NCBI RefSeq assembly: GCF_010820565.1
Contig: NZ_JAAIJQ010000035.1
Coordinates: forward strand, 1-60,973
DNA: 60,973 bases
Direction of reading: 5' to 3'
Origin: Thiorhodococcus minor
GTDB lineage: Bacteria; Pseudomonadota; Gammaproteobacteria; Chromatiales; Chromatiaceae
Part shown: positions 44,055-53,786 of the stretch, piece by piece
Position numbering within the stretch: the stretch's first letter is position 1
Layout: every line of letters starts with the position of its first letter
The notes under the pieces: generated by a model
Databases searched by the model: none
The model's input: only the letters and a program-made list of their open reading frames with translations
What the model was told of the DNA's origin: nothing
Position numbers and translations under genes: made by a program

Positions 44055-46613
44055 GTGGTTGTTTTGGTCAGCTATTCGGTCTCTTGGACATCTCAGCCCA
44101 AAAGCCCCGCCGTGAGTCCCAGCGATCCACTCGTGAAGGGGCTTACACATCATCAGCAGGGCGCATTGGAGGAGGCCATCGCGGCCTATCTGCAGGCGCT
44201 TAGGGCTCGACCGCATCGGGTCGTTGCATGCTACAACCTCGGCGTCGCGCTGATCGATGCCGGCATGGGGCTGAGCTCCCTGCCCTTTCTCAAGCGCGCC
44301 CTGCTGCAGAAGCCCGATTCTCAGGTGTTTCGGGGCGCGGTGCTCTACGCCTTGACGCGCTCCGGGCGCTTCGCCGAGGCCCAGGTGGTCATCGATGACG
44401 GCGAGCGATCCGGGCTCGCGGCTGAGACCCTGGCGCGATGGACGGAATGGCTGAAGGCCCAAGCGCCCGGATCTGGGGACGCGGATGGCGATGCCTTGCC
44501 GAGGCCGAGCCCCGCGCAAGCGATGCCCGAGCTTCCCGACGCGCCACTGATGCTGCCGAGCGCTTCTCAGGCTCAGGGGCGACTTCGAGAGCCCTTCGAT
44601 CAAGCCCTGCGTGATTATCAGGCCGGGCGGTTCGAGGCGCTGCTAGATCGCCTGCGGCCATTGCTCGGGGAGCTGCCGTCGTGGGGTGAAGGACACCACC
44701 TCTCTGGCTTGGCCTTGATGGCCCTGAAACGTTTCGATCTGGCGGCGTCCTCGCTCGAGCGTGCCGCCGAGCTGATTCCGGGGCGCGGCGAGCTCTGGGA
44801 TCATCTGGGAGTCGTCTATGCGCGGCTCGGTCGCACCGATGGTGTGATGCGCGCCTTCGAGCAGTCGCTCGTCCTGAGCCCGCTGCGGGCGGAGACCTGG
44901 AATAATGCGGCGGACGCGGCACTGCGGCGAAACGACTTGCCGGCCGCCTATCAGTCGGCCTTTCAGGCCCTGCGGCTGAATCCGGCGCTGACCTCCGCGA
45001 GCTATTGTCTGCTGCAGGCGGCTTATAAGCTGGACGAGGCTGCCGCCGACTCGGAGGAGCTGCGTGGCGCGCCCTCGGATTGGCTGAGTGTCGCCGTGAA
45101 AGCCGTCAAGGCCAGCGCGGTCGATCCCGAGCACGTCCTGACGGTCTCCTCGTTTCTGTCCGATCTCGGTCAATTCGAGCATGCCGCGGAGATGCTGAAG
45201 CTCAGCTTGGAGCGCTCCGGCAACCAGCCTCCGACCTTGCTCGCCAACCTCGTCAGGAACCAGCGCCATGCCTGTGACTGGGAGGGGCTTGCCGAGAGAG
45301 AGGCTTGGCTGAGCGGTTTGGCCCGTGATTCGGAGGCTTCAGTCGTGGAGCCGTTCGTCGCCATGACGGTCGCTGCCTTGGGCCCCGCGGATTTGCTGCG
45401 GATTGCTCGCCAGCGTGCCCAGGCCTACCGGCCCTGGCTCGAGCGCGCCCTTCCTCGCCCGAGTCGTCACCAGGCAAGCCTCGACCGGCGTATCCGGATC
45501 GGCTACTTGTCCGATGATTTCCAAGACCATGCGACAGCCTACCTGACGGCCTCGGTGTTCGAGCATCACGATCGCCAGCGCTTCGAGGTCTTTGCCTACT
45601 CGACGGGTCTCGATGATGGTGGCGTCATGCGTCGTCGCTTGGCGAGCGCATTCGAGCATTTCGTGGATATCCGCTCGCTTGGACACCCGGAGGCGGCCGA
45701 CCGGATTTGCGATGACGGCATCGATATTCTGGTCGATCTCAAGGGCTACACCAAGAATGCCCGTCTCGAGATCCTGGCAATGCGCCCGAGCCCGATCCAG
45801 ATGACCTGGCTCGGTTTTCCGGGCGGCCTTGGGACGTCCTTCATCGACTACCTGATTGCTGATTCGGAGGTCGTTCCCGCCGAGCAGGCCGCGCACTACG
45901 ACGAGGCGATGGCCTATCTGCCGGACGCCTATGCCCCGGTCGACCCGCAGCGCAGGGTCGCCCCGACGCCAGCGCGCGCTCAAGCCGGTCTGCCAACGAA
46001 GGGATTCGTCTTCTGCTGCTTCAATGACCCCTACAAGATCACGCCCGAGGTATTCGGCTGCTGGTGCGGGCTGCTGAAGGAGGTGCCGGGGTCCGTGCTT
46101 TGGCTCTATGCGCGCACGCCAGCGATCCGTGGCAATCTAGTGCGCGAGGCCGAGGCGCGCGGGGTCGCCGCGGAGCGGCTTGTGTTTGCGTCGAAGCTGC
46201 CTCAAGCCGAGCATCTTGCGCGACTCGCACTCGCGGACCTCTTCTTGGACACCTGGCCGGTCAATGCGCACACGACTGCATCGGATGCCCTCTGGATGGG
46301 CGTCCCTGTCTTGACGCGAGCCGGAGAGACATTCGCCTCGCGGGTGGCTGCGAGCCTCTTGACGGCGACCGGCCTGCCGGAGCTGGTGACCTCGACGCTT
46401 GAGGCTTACCAGGCCCGCGCCCTGGAGATTGCGACCTCGCCGGACTTGGCCGTCCAGCTTCGCCGGCGATTGGCCGAGGCCCGCCGGCAAGCGCCTTTCT
46501 TCGACGTGGCGCGCTTCACGCGCAATCTCGAGGGACTCTATGAGCGTGCCTGGGAGCGATATGCCTCCGGGGCCGAGCCAGGTCAGCTCGAGCCACGCCA
46601 ATCCGGCTCCTGA
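44055..46613 (+). CDS. TPR O-GlcNAc transferase-like protein (GT41)
   Basis: Up to 852 residues. The N-terminal half has tetratricopeptide repeats (for example HHQQGALEEAIAAYLQALRA, and a GELWDHLGVVYARLGRTD repeat near 250). The C-terminal half (about 475-830) is the OGT/SPINDLY catalytic region: RIRIGYLSDDFQDHATAYL, DILVDLKGYTKNARLEILA, IQMTWLGFPGGLGTSFIDYL, FVFCCFNDPYKITPEVF and LDTWPVNAHTTASDALWMG. GT41 enzymes add GlcNAc or other sugars to Ser/Thr of proteins. The start is uncertain: GTG 44055 has no good ribosome-binding site and GTG 44112 is possible. A target may lie among the secreted proteins downstream. Confidence 0.88.
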   Translation: MVVLVSYSVSWTSQPKSPAVSPSDPLVKGLTHHQQGALEEAIAAYLQALRARPHRVVACYNLGVALIDAGMGLSSLPFLKRALLQKPDSQVFRGAVLYALTRSGRFAEAQVVIDDGERSGLAAETLARWTEWLKAQAPGSGDADGDALPRPSPAQAMPELPDAPLMLPSASQAQGRLREPFDQALRDYQAGRFEALLDRLRPLLGELPSWGEGHHLSGLALMALKRFDLAASSLERAAELIPGRGELWDHLGVVYARLGRTDGVMRAFEQSLVLSPLRAETWNNAADAALRRNDLPAAYQSAFQALRLNPALTSASYCLLQAAYKLDEAAADSEELRGAPSDWLSVAVKAVKASAVDPEHVLTVSSFLSDLGQFEHAAEMLKLSLERSGNQPPTLLANLVRNQRHACDWEGLAEREAWLSGLARDSEASVVEPFVAMTVAALGPADLLRIARQRAQAYRPWLERALPRPSRHQASLDRRIRIGYLSDDFQDHATAYLTASVFEHHDRQRFEVFAYSTGLDDGGVMRRRLASAFEHFVDIRSLGHPEAADRICDDGIDILVDLKGYTKNARLEILAMRPSPIQMTWLGFPGGLGTSFIDYLIADSEVVPAEQAAHYDEAMAYLPDAYAPVDPQRRVAPTPARAQAGLPTKGFVFCCFNDPYKITPEVFGCWCGLLKEVPGSVLWLYARTPAIRGNLVREAEARGVAAERLVFASKLPQAEHLARLALADLFLDTWPVNAHTTASDALWMGVPVLTRAGETFASRVAASLLTATGLPELVTSTLEAYQARALEIATSPDLAVQLRRRLAEARRQAPFFDVARFTRNLEGLYERAWERYASGAEPGQLEPRQSGS

Positions 46614-46685
46614 TCGGTCACTGCCTAAGCCCGGGCTCACCAAAAACGGTTGCGAGATGCGTCCGACACCAAAGATAATTCAGGG

Positions 46686-47639
46686 ATGAGGGAATATGAG
46701 CTGCGCGTTGCGACGACCGCTGACGAGCCTGCCCTAATCGAGCTGTTCGGTCTCGTGTTCGGAGAGGGTCGGTCGTCCGAGGAGTGGCGCTGGAAGTTCG
46801 TCGCCAGTCGCGATCTCGCGGATGGCTACGAGCCAGCGGACTCGATGGTCGCTGTGACTACCGATGGGGCAATTGTTGCTCATGCGGGTGTCGTCACCTT
46901 GCCTGGCTACTTCAAGGGGGCGTCCATACCCTTCGTGCAGGTCTGCGATGTCATGGTCCACCCCAAGCATCGGGGCGGGATCGGCAAGGGGAATCTCTTT
47001 ACCGCTTTGCTGCGGACACTTCTTTCGCGGGTCGCGGAGCGACTCCCAACGGCTTTCGCCTATGGCTTTCCCGGTCGCGGTCCCTACCTCGTCGGCGAGC
47101 GGGCTCGGGTCTACGAGCTGATCGAGGTGGCCGCCAAGATCGAGATTCCCGCCAAGCGGAGCTGGGCCGCTTCTTGGCGGGTCGTGGATTTGAGCTGGGA
47201 CGATCGGCGACTGGATGCGGTCTGGGATCGATTGAAGGAGGCGATCGGCCTCGGCCTCGTTCGGAACGGCGCCTACTTGCGCTGGCGCTATGCGAGCAGC
47301 CCGACTTCGCGCTATCGGCTTGTTGGGCTGGTCCGCTTTGGTCGACTCAACGGCTGGGCTGTCGTGTGCTCCGCCGGAGGCGAATGGCGCGTCGTCGATA
47401 TCTTGGCGCTGCCATCCCAGTTGTGGAACAGTATGCGGGCCGTGGCCGCCTACCTCGAGCGGCGCTCGGGGGCGTCGGAGCTATGGGGCTGGCTTCCGGG
47501 CGCATGGCGTGAGCGCCTTCATCTGACCGGGGTCGAGACCCCGGTGATGGCGACAGCCATGTGCTGGCGTGGCCCTATCCCAGCCGAGGTGGCGCGCGAG
47601 CACCTGTACTATACGATGGGGGATGTCGACATTTTTTAG
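46686..47639 (+). CDS. GNAT-family N-acetyltransferase
   Basis: A 317-residue GNAT protein. The N-terminal part has the GNAT fold (REYELRVATTADEPALIELF, the SSEEWRWKFVAS helix, IVAHAGVVTLPGYFK and VMVHPKHRGGIGKGNLF with the acetyl-CoA loop). The C-terminal part is a second, degenerate acetyltransferase-like half, a layout seen in acetyltransferases of polysaccharide and lipid-modification loci. I chose ATG 46686 because the family pattern begins at REYELRVA; ATG 46650 is an alternative. It probably acetylates a sugar or lipid substrate for the surface glycan encoded nearby. Confidence 0.8.
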   Translation: MREYELRVATTADEPALIELFGLVFGEGRSSEEWRWKFVASRDLADGYEPADSMVAVTTDGAIVAHAGVVTLPGYFKGASIPFVQVCDVMVHPKHRGGIGKGNLFTALLRTLLSRVAERLPTAFAYGFPGRGPYLVGERARVYELIEVAAKIEIPAKRSWAASWRVVDLSWDDRRLDAVWDRLKEAIGLGLVRNGAYLRWRYASSPTSRYRLVGLVRFGRLNGWAVVCSAGGEWRVVDILALPSQLWNSMRAVAAYLERRSGASELWGWLPGAWRERLHLTGVETPVMATAMCWRGPIPAEVAREHLYYTMGDVDIF

Positions 47640-48179
47640 GGTCGCCTTCTAGTAAGCTCGGCCACTGTGTGGTAAGTGCCGTGTTATGAGGGGCGGGCGT
47701 TCTCTATAGAAGCCATGCTGGTGGCATGATGGTGGGAATCCCGCTCGCTTCCAGTGCGGGTGCGCTTGGCAGGAGAGGGCGCTTGGCTGCGTTCTGCGAG
47801 CATCTCGAGCTGGCTCCGTCAAGCAAAAGATGCCTCGGTCAATATCTTGCGCCCTAGAGCGCGGCTTTTGCGCCAACTGTAGCGTGCGCGCAACATGCGG
47901 CTTCGATTACCCGAAAACGCGCTCGAATGCAGTGACTTGGGCGATTCCAGCGGTTCCAGTGCAGTCTGAGGGCTTGCTGCGAAGCGTCTCTAAATCGATC
48001 GATGTGGGTTGACAACAACAATTTGTGGTGTAGACTCCTGATCGAGCCGCGAGCCAGCGTGGCATGCGTTTCGGATGAGCAGACCTAACTGCAACCTCCA
48101 TCACGGGTAGTCCACGAGATCCGGAATACTCATAAATTTGACTAGTTTGTAACGTGTGAATCACAGGAGAACTTCAGCG
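47640..48179. other. 540-bp intergenic region with promoter
   Basis: No gene is seen. It holds the promoter at 48009-48036 and a 143-bp leader before the secreted-protein start. The leader has no obvious riboswitch fold that I could identify. Just before the start is CAGGAGA (about 48163-48169). Confidence 0.5.
48009..48036 (+). promoter_or_regulatory. Strong sigma-70-type promoter
   Basis: TTGACA (48009-48014), a 16-bp AT-rich spacer and TAGACT (48031-48036) match the consensus in 10 of 12 positions. It lies in an AT-richer stretch than its surroundings and drives the secreted-protein gene at 48180. Confidence 0.65.
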
Positions 48180-49241
48180 ATGTTTGCAAAGAACACACTC
48201 GCATCCGCGGTCGCGGCAGCTATCGGTGTCTCGGCGGTCGGAGTCGCACAGGCCGACAGCGTCTTCTTCCCTTACGCTGCAATCAGCCAGACGGTCACGA
48301 CGATCGCTAGCGTGATCAACACCACCGCTAACAACTGGGACCAGGCAGGTAACATAGCTACCACCCACCTGCACTACCGTTTCTACTACAAGTCCGGTCC
48401 GGCCGTGAATGACTTGTTGGCTCCTTGCGAGGAGTACAACGAGTATCTGCCGACCAGTCAGTACGACATCCAGACCATCGACCTGGGCGGCATCTTCGCA
48501 GCCGAGACCGCAGGCGTCATGTTCAATGACCCGAGCATCAATAACAAGTGGGCGCAGACTGGTCGCGACTATGCGTTCGGTCGCAACGTCGCCCCGGCTC
48601 GTGGGTACCTCTACGTCGACAACAGCGATGGGACCGTCACCGACACACTGGCTGGCGAGGCATTCATGTTCGAGTTCGGCAGCGGTGCGGCTTGGGGATA
48701 CCAGGCCTACAACTCGGATACCGCGAGCTACATCCCGGCTGCGTCCGAGAGCCCGTCGAACGTTGCTATCATGCCCTTCGACGAGATCACGACCGCCTTC
48801 TTCGTAACCCCGGTGGATGGCGATCAGGCACCTGATTTCGCCAACAACTATCGTGCGCGCGTCGAATTTGTCACCTCGGCACGCGGTGACCTTTATGACC
48901 GTGACGAGAACCTGATTTCCGGCACCATTCCCCAGGATGTCGTCTGTGTCGGTCGTGTGGAAGCTGCCGACATGCTCAGCGACGGTACCCGGGCTCGCGT
49001 CGTCGACGGCGGCTGGGCACGTCTCTGGAACTATCGTGTTGTCCCGAATGCGACCGCAACGTCCTGGGTTCCGGCTGAGTTCGCGGCAGACAATAGCGCA
49101 GTCATCTCCCCGAGCGCCGATCGCAACGACTGGGATGACGGTGCCGTGGTTATCAAGCTCGAGTACAACCTCGGCGGCACCCTCAACGGTGAGTCCGTCG
49201 GTGGAGTCTTCAACAACTCCATCATGTTCGCCCCCGAGTGA
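48180..49241 (+). CDS. Secreted protein of unknown function
   Basis: A 353-residue protein with a clear signal peptide (about 1-25, ending VGVAQA before DSVFFPY). The mature part is rich in Asn, Thr, Asp and aromatic residues with low Lys, as in beta-rich surface proteins. It has motifs such as SVFFPYAAISQTVTTIAS, MPFDEITTAFFVTPVDG and GGVFNNSIMFAPE. Two Cys only (near residues 87 and 259). The ATG at 48180 has CAGGAGA upstream, and a strong promoter lies 144 bp before. I do not recognise a family. High expression and export suggest an abundant surface or periplasmic protein, possibly an S-layer-type or matrix protein, but that is inference. Confidence 0.75.
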   Translation: MFAKNTLASAVAAAIGVSAVGVAQADSVFFPYAAISQTVTTIASVINTTANNWDQAGNIATTHLHYRFYYKSGPAVNDLLAPCEEYNEYLPTSQYDIQTIDLGGIFAAETAGVMFNDPSINNKWAQTGRDYAFGRNVAPARGYLYVDNSDGTVTDTLAGEAFMFEFGSGAAWGYQAYNSDTASYIPAASESPSNVAIMPFDEITTAFFVTPVDGDQAPDFANNYRARVEFVTSARGDLYDRDENLISGTIPQDVVCVGRVEAADMLSDGTRARVVDGGWARLWNYRVVPNATATSWVPAEFAADNSAVISPSADRNDWDDGAVVIKLEYNLGGTLNGESVGGVFNNSIMFAPE

Positions 49242-49340
49242 GCTAGCTTGCCTTAGCAAGTGCTGAGTAAGGCTGACTCTCCTCCGTCCCCTGAAGATTT
49301 GCCTCGTAGACTGATAACTGAAGTGAGTCCCAAAGTGTCC

Positions 49341-51173
49341 ATGATCCTTAGAATACTGAGCGCCTGCGGTGTGATCTTCCTCGGGAGTCTCGCCTTTGCT
49401 ACCGACGAGGGCGCTCCCGCCGTATCGCTTGATCCTCTAGGCGCAGAGCTTATGGATGCGAATGGCGTTTGGGACGCTAGCTCCGACTCATCCGGCAAGC
49501 TATGGCTCGCCTACTATGACGCAGGACGCCTGCTTCGCCTTCGCGGACCAGATGGAGACGAGCGCTTGCTCGTACCGGATGATCGGGCTCAGGCCCCCTC
49601 CGGACTTGCGCTTACGGGGCTGCGAGATGGTGCTGCGGTCATGTGGCGCGACAAACATCCCAGGAAGGGGCTCTATTTCCTCACTTCCGCATCGGAAGAT
49701 GCCAAGCCGGCAGAGGTTGGTGATGACACCGAGCCGCTCGCACGCTTCGTCGCGCGCTCCGACTCGACAGGTGACGTGCATCTTCTCTGGTACGGCGAGA
49801 AGCTCGGCGAGCCCACTGGGAGCGAGCACAACCTTTACTACGGGCGGTGGCGAGAAGCCGATCCGGCCGCGACCGCCCCGGAGCTCGTGATGCCGGGAAT
49901 CTATCCCGTGATGACGGTGAAGCCTTCCGGTGACGTCATGGCCTTCAGCTGGCAGCCGAGTGAAGACGGTGGCCGTGTCTATTCTCGCTTTCGACCAGCC
50001 AAGGGTGGTGAGGCCTCAGGTGAAAATCGTTTTCAGGATGCGGTCGTTATTGCGGCGGTGCCGCAAGTTACCCCGATCGTTCGAGCCTTCACCTCGGGGG
50101 AGCGGTGGCTGTTCGTTTGGCTCGGCCAGTACGGCGCGGACCGCCGAGATTTTCGTCTAGAGGGCGCTTACTCGGATGACAATGGCACGAGCTGGACGCG
50201 TTTTGCCCTCGACGATTTGCGCGGATTCGACGTTGCGAGCCTGCAGGTCGCCGCCGATGCAAAGCAGCACATCGTGCTCGTGGTAACGGCACGTGATCGC
50301 AGTGCCAACGATGATTCCAAGCAGAACGTATTTGCGCTCCATTCCGCCGATGCGGGAACGACCTGGTCCTCCGCGGTCGCTTTGCGTCGGCCTACGCCGG
50401 TTGAGCAAGAAGGCGGGACGGAAGATCAGGACCCGCTGGCTCTATTTAGCGCCCGCAACCCTTCGGTAGCGTTCGGGGCGACTCCAGGTGAAGTGTTGGC
50501 AGTCTGGGAAGATTGGCGGGGCATTCGCGCCGGAATCTACGCCGCCGTGTCTAGAGACTACGGCAAGACATGGTCGACAAGCGTCAGCCCGTTGATGGCT
50601 TTGGCGGGTGCGAATCTGGGCCTCCGCTACGAGCCGAATGCCATCTTTCCGTCCGATGCCGGCTACAGCGTCGTCGCCGAGCGTTATAGCGACGACACTC
50701 TGGAGAAAAAGCGTCTTGTGAGGCTCGATATTCCGTCCTCGCGCGTTGTTGCCATCGCAGAGGGCGCCGGAGCTTCGCCTTGGCCGGGCGACACCGAGGT
50801 CGTCAAGCAGGCCCTGCGCGAGCGCGCGACCGCGTATTGGAATGCCATCAAAGAGGGTGAGTTTTCGGACACCTACGAGTATCTCGACCCCTTTTTCAGA
50901 GCCCGTTTTCCCCTGGATCGTTACTTGGCAACGATGGGGAGGATCAAATACAGCCAAGCTGACGTCGAGGGAGTCCGAATCGCCGGTTCTATTGCAGAGG
51001 TGTCGACGCGAATTCGTGCCTCTATTCCAGAGTTTAGGATGCCGACGACTGGTGAGCTTGTCAGCCGCCCGGAACGTGAGGTGACTGTAAAGAACAGATG
51101 GCTTTGGATCGACGGGCGTTGGCTCAAGGAATTCCGCGTCGAGTCTCAGGATGTTGTCTTTACGCGCTACTGA
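49341..51173 (+). CDS. Secreted Asp-box beta-propeller protein with NTF2-like tail
   Basis: A 610-residue exported protein (signal peptide ending SLAFA, about residue 21). The main body (about 25-490) shows repeated Asp-box motifs S-D-(N/A)-G-T-(S/T)-W: SDDNGTSWTRF, SADAGTTWSSA and SRDYGKTWSTS, as in sialidase/BNR propellers. The C-terminal 120 residues (AYWNAIKEGEFSDTYEYLDP, then YLATMGRIKYSQADVEGVRI) resemble the NTF2/SnoaL fold. Catalytic residues of a true sialidase were not identified, so glycan binding is a safer guess. I chose ATG 49341; the upstream open frame to GTG 49260 is unconserved. It may be co-transcribed with the secreted protein gene 99 bp upstream. Confidence 0.75.
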   Translation: MILRILSACGVIFLGSLAFATDEGAPAVSLDPLGAELMDANGVWDASSDSSGKLWLAYYDAGRLLRLRGPDGDERLLVPDDRAQAPSGLALTGLRDGAAVMWRDKHPRKGLYFLTSASEDAKPAEVGDDTEPLARFVARSDSTGDVHLLWYGEKLGEPTGSEHNLYYGRWREADPAATAPELVMPGIYPVMTVKPSGDVMAFSWQPSEDGGRVYSRFRPAKGGEASGENRFQDAVVIAAVPQVTPIVRAFTSGERWLFVWLGQYGADRRDFRLEGAYSDDNGTSWTRFALDDLRGFDVASLQVAADAKQHIVLVVTARDRSANDDSKQNVFALHSADAGTTWSSAVALRRPTPVEQEGGTEDQDPLALFSARNPSVAFGATPGEVLAVWEDWRGIRAGIYAAVSRDYGKTWSTSVSPLMALAGANLGLRYEPNAIFPSDAGYSVVAERYSDDTLEKKRLVRLDIPSSRVVAIAEGAGASPWPGDTEVVKQALRERATAYWNAIKEGEFSDTYEYLDPFFRARFPLDRYLATMGRIKYSQADVEGVRIAGSIAEVSTRIRASIPEFRMPTTGELVSRPEREVTVKNRWLWIDGRWLKEFRVESQDVVFTRY

Positions 51174-51271
51174 TCGACGTTGCAGGCTAGAGGCTTGGAC
51201 GCGTTGCTGGGGGACTGCCTAAGGCATCGTTTGATCGCGCATGGCATGGGATCCTCCCCTCGAACCTCAGT

Positions 51272-52417
51272 ATGCGTCTACTGATCCTTCACCAAGCGTC
51301 GGTCTTTGGCGGCGCGGAGCGCACGACCAAGAATCTGATCCAACACTTGGATCGGGGGCTCGTCCGGCACCTTTCGGTGGCCGCGCCCCTGCCGCTCCGC
51401 GAGCACCTTCCCGCCTCGATCGACGCCTTTTTCGATACCTCTGGCAGAATTCGTCACGGCTGGCTCAGCTCCGCTAGAGGTCTCGCAACGGATGTCTCCG
51501 AGGCTGCCAGTCTCATCGCCGATGCGTCCCCGGATGTCGTTCTGGGCATGATGCACTACTCAGCGGCACTTGCCGTCTTTGGCGTGAAGGCGAAGCGCCT
51601 GCCGGTCAAGACGGTCGGGAGCTTCAGAGGGCCGGTCTACGAGCACATGCGGCTCTACGAGCATGGCGTCAGACGCAAGGCCTTTCTGCGCGTCGTCGTC
51701 GGTGCCACGGCGCGTTTGGCCGACCGCATGATCGTGCCTTCTCATGGGACCGCGCGGGAGCTTGTGCGCCGGTTCCTTGGACCTGCGTCGAGAACCTTGG
51801 TAATCCCCAACGGCATCGATAGCGATCAGGCGCGGGCGGACGCCAGGGCGCCGGCGGATGGGGTCGGCGATTTACCGCCGCATCTGCCTCGGCTCTGCGT
51901 TGCCGCTCGTCTATCGGCCGAAAAAGACCTTGGCTTGCTGCTCGAAGCCTTCAGGCGGGTGCAGGAGCGGGCGCCATCCTCGCTCATCGTCGTCGGAGAT
52001 GGCCCTGACAGGGAGCGCCTCCAGGGGCTGACCGAGCAATGGGGGCTGCGGGACAGGGTCCGATTTCTCGGCCATCGGGCGAACGTCTACCCATATCTCG
52101 CCGCCGCCGACCTCTATGTGCATACCTGTCACTTCGAGGGCTTTGGGTATACGATGCTCGAGGCGATGGCCTGCGGATGTCCCGTCGTCGCGACCGACTG
52201 TCCCTATGGTCCAAGGGAGATCATCGGGGAGAACGCCTTCGGTGTGCTCGTGCCGATGAACGACCCGGGGGCGCTCGCGCAGGGGATTTCCGACCTGCTG
52301 AAGGATTCTGGGCGTCGGAGCCAGCTCGCCGAGCTCGGGTTGGTACGCGCGCAGCAGTTGTCGATCGAACGCATGGTCGGTGGCTACGAAACCGCCTTTC
52401 GAGAGCTGTTGGCTTGA
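51272..52417 (+). CDS. GT4-family glycosyltransferase
   Basis: A 381-residue GT-B glycosyltransferase. It begins RLLILHQASVFGGAERTTKNL, the nucleotide-sugar acceptor side. The C-terminal GT4 domain has VAARLSAEKDLGLLLEAF, the E-x7-E motif in HFEGFGYTMLEAMACG, and the GPREII segment. GT4 enzymes transfer sugars from nucleotide-sugar donors to a growing glycan. It opens a run of three plus-strand genes with the two membrane proteins that follow, and probably extends a lipid-linked oligosaccharide. Confidence 0.88.
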   Translation: MRLLILHQASVFGGAERTTKNLIQHLDRGLVRHLSVAAPLPLREHLPASIDAFFDTSGRIRHGWLSSARGLATDVSEAASLIADASPDVVLGMMHYSAALAVFGVKAKRLPVKTVGSFRGPVYEHMRLYEHGVRRKAFLRVVVGATARLADRMIVPSHGTARELVRRFLGPASRTLVIPNGIDSDQARADARAPADGVGDLPPHLPRLCVAARLSAEKDLGLLLEAFRRVQERAPSSLIVVGDGPDRERLQGLTEQWGLRDRVRFLGHRANVYPYLAAADLYVHTCHFEGFGYTMLEAMACGCPVVATDCPYGPREIIGENAFGVLVPMNDPGALAQGISDLLKDSGRRSQLAELGLVRAQQLSIERMVGGYETAFRELLA

Positions 52418-52612
52418 CTCTCGACGCAGTTAGCAAAGGCCTGTAGATCGTCACTCTGGGTCCGCTGGAGGCGGCATTCGGCACGGGGTGATCGGCATCT
52501 AGCACCATCGGCCTGCGATGCATTGGACAGTCCAGCCCATCGGCACAGACATTACGCACTACGCTTCAACGCGGCGCATCTTGGATGACTCCGATAAGCC
52601 TTCGCTGTTTCC

Positions 52613-53785
52613 ATGGACCGAGCTCTCTTTCTCCGTCTCCTCGCCTCCATGCTGGGGGGCACGATCGTTACGCTAGCGGCACTATCGGCCGTCTATCGCT
52701 TCACGGACGTTGCGAATCCACCGTCCATTGTGCGCGCCGCGTCGGCGCTTCAGCTCGTCGAAGGCGAGGGGCAAAAGACCGCCGAGGCGCTTGAGGTCAC
52801 CAAATCCTCTCCAGGCCGTCCAGTCGTCGTTCAAGCAGCGGTTCGGCCTTTTCAGGCCGAGCGATTTCTTCGCTTCAGGTGGAGCGTCCAGGGGTTATCG
52901 CCTCAGCAGGAATTGAGGCTCATCTGGGCGACCAGCGCGTCGGGTGCGCGGCCGATCGTCCGTCGTGTCACGGAGCGCGAAGCAGGTGCGGCCGCCGTCG
53001 ATCTGTCGGCTGAGGCGCGATGGGCTGGGGAGATCACGGCGATCGGGCTCGTCGTCTTGGGGCCGCTCCATCAGCCACTGGTCTTCAGTCGCTTCCTGTT
53101 GGAGCCGAAGCCTCCCACGCTAAGTGATATCCGCTCTGAGATCGCGGCGGATTGGACCAGCAAGGAAGGCTGGACTGGCCACTCGATCAACTTTGAGTAT
53201 TCGGGGCGACCAAACAGGGGAATCCCCCCTGTCTCACAGGTCGCACTTTGGCTCGCAATCTCCGCGGCCCTTTATCTCGCCATGGCTAGGCCGTGGCGAG
53301 CACCGCAAGGGCTGGCTCCCTATCTGGTGATGATCCTGATCGGCTGGGGCATCCTGGATCTGCATGGAATGTCGGCGTTATGGGGCCGTCTGCAGGAGAC
53401 GACAGTGCTCTACGCCGGGAAGGACGCGAGCGAGCGCGCAGCCGCTGGTCCAGACGCACGCTTCTACCCATTTCTGCAGGCAGTGCGGGAACGGATCTCA
53501 CCCTCTGCCGCACGGCTCTTCATCCTGTCGGCCGAGCCTGACGCCTATCTGGCGGCCAAGAGTCGCTTCCATCTGTTTCCGGTCAATTCCTATGCAACTG
53601 TGGCGATCGATCGCAGCACTGGGGTAGGTCCCGGAGATTACCTTCTCATCCTCGGGGCGCCGAATCATGCCGAATACGACCGCCAACGGGAGCGCCTCAT
53701 CCTAGGTGACCTTCGTCTTGCGGCGGACTTGGAGCTCATGGCTCCGGGGTTGGGCTCGCTCTTTCACATCAAGGCGGAAGGCTGA
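52613..53785 (+). CDS. Membrane protein of unknown function
   Basis: A 390-residue protein with an N-terminal TM segment (LFLRLLASMLGGTIVTLAAL), a soluble region (about 40-215) and a second pair of TM segments (VALWLAISAALYLAMAR, and APYLVMILIGWGILDLHG, about 220-265). A C-terminal soluble domain (about 270-390) follows. No family was recognised. The start codon is an ATG at 52613. The next gene, also membrane-associated, begins 1 bp after its stop, so they are coupled and probably form one complex. Context suggests a role in the surface glycan pathway. Confidence 0.72.
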   Translation: MDRALFLRLLASMLGGTIVTLAALSAVYRFTDVANPPSIVRAASALQLVEGEGQKTAEALEVTKSSPGRPVVVQAAVRPFQAERFLRFRWSVQGLSPQQELRLIWATSASGARPIVRRVTEREAGAAAVDLSAEARWAGEITAIGLVVLGPLHQPLVFSRFLLEPKPPTLSDIRSEIAADWTSKEGWTGHSINFEYSGRPNRGIPPVSQVALWLAISAALYLAMARPWRAPQGLAPYLVMILIGWGILDLHGMSALWGRLQETTVLYAGKDASERAAAGPDARFYPFLQAVRERISPSAARLFILSAEPDAYLAAKSRFHLFPVNSYATVAIDRSTGVGPGDYLLILGAPNHAEYDRQRERLILGDLRLAADLELMAPGLGSLFHIKAEG

Positions 53786-53786
53786 T

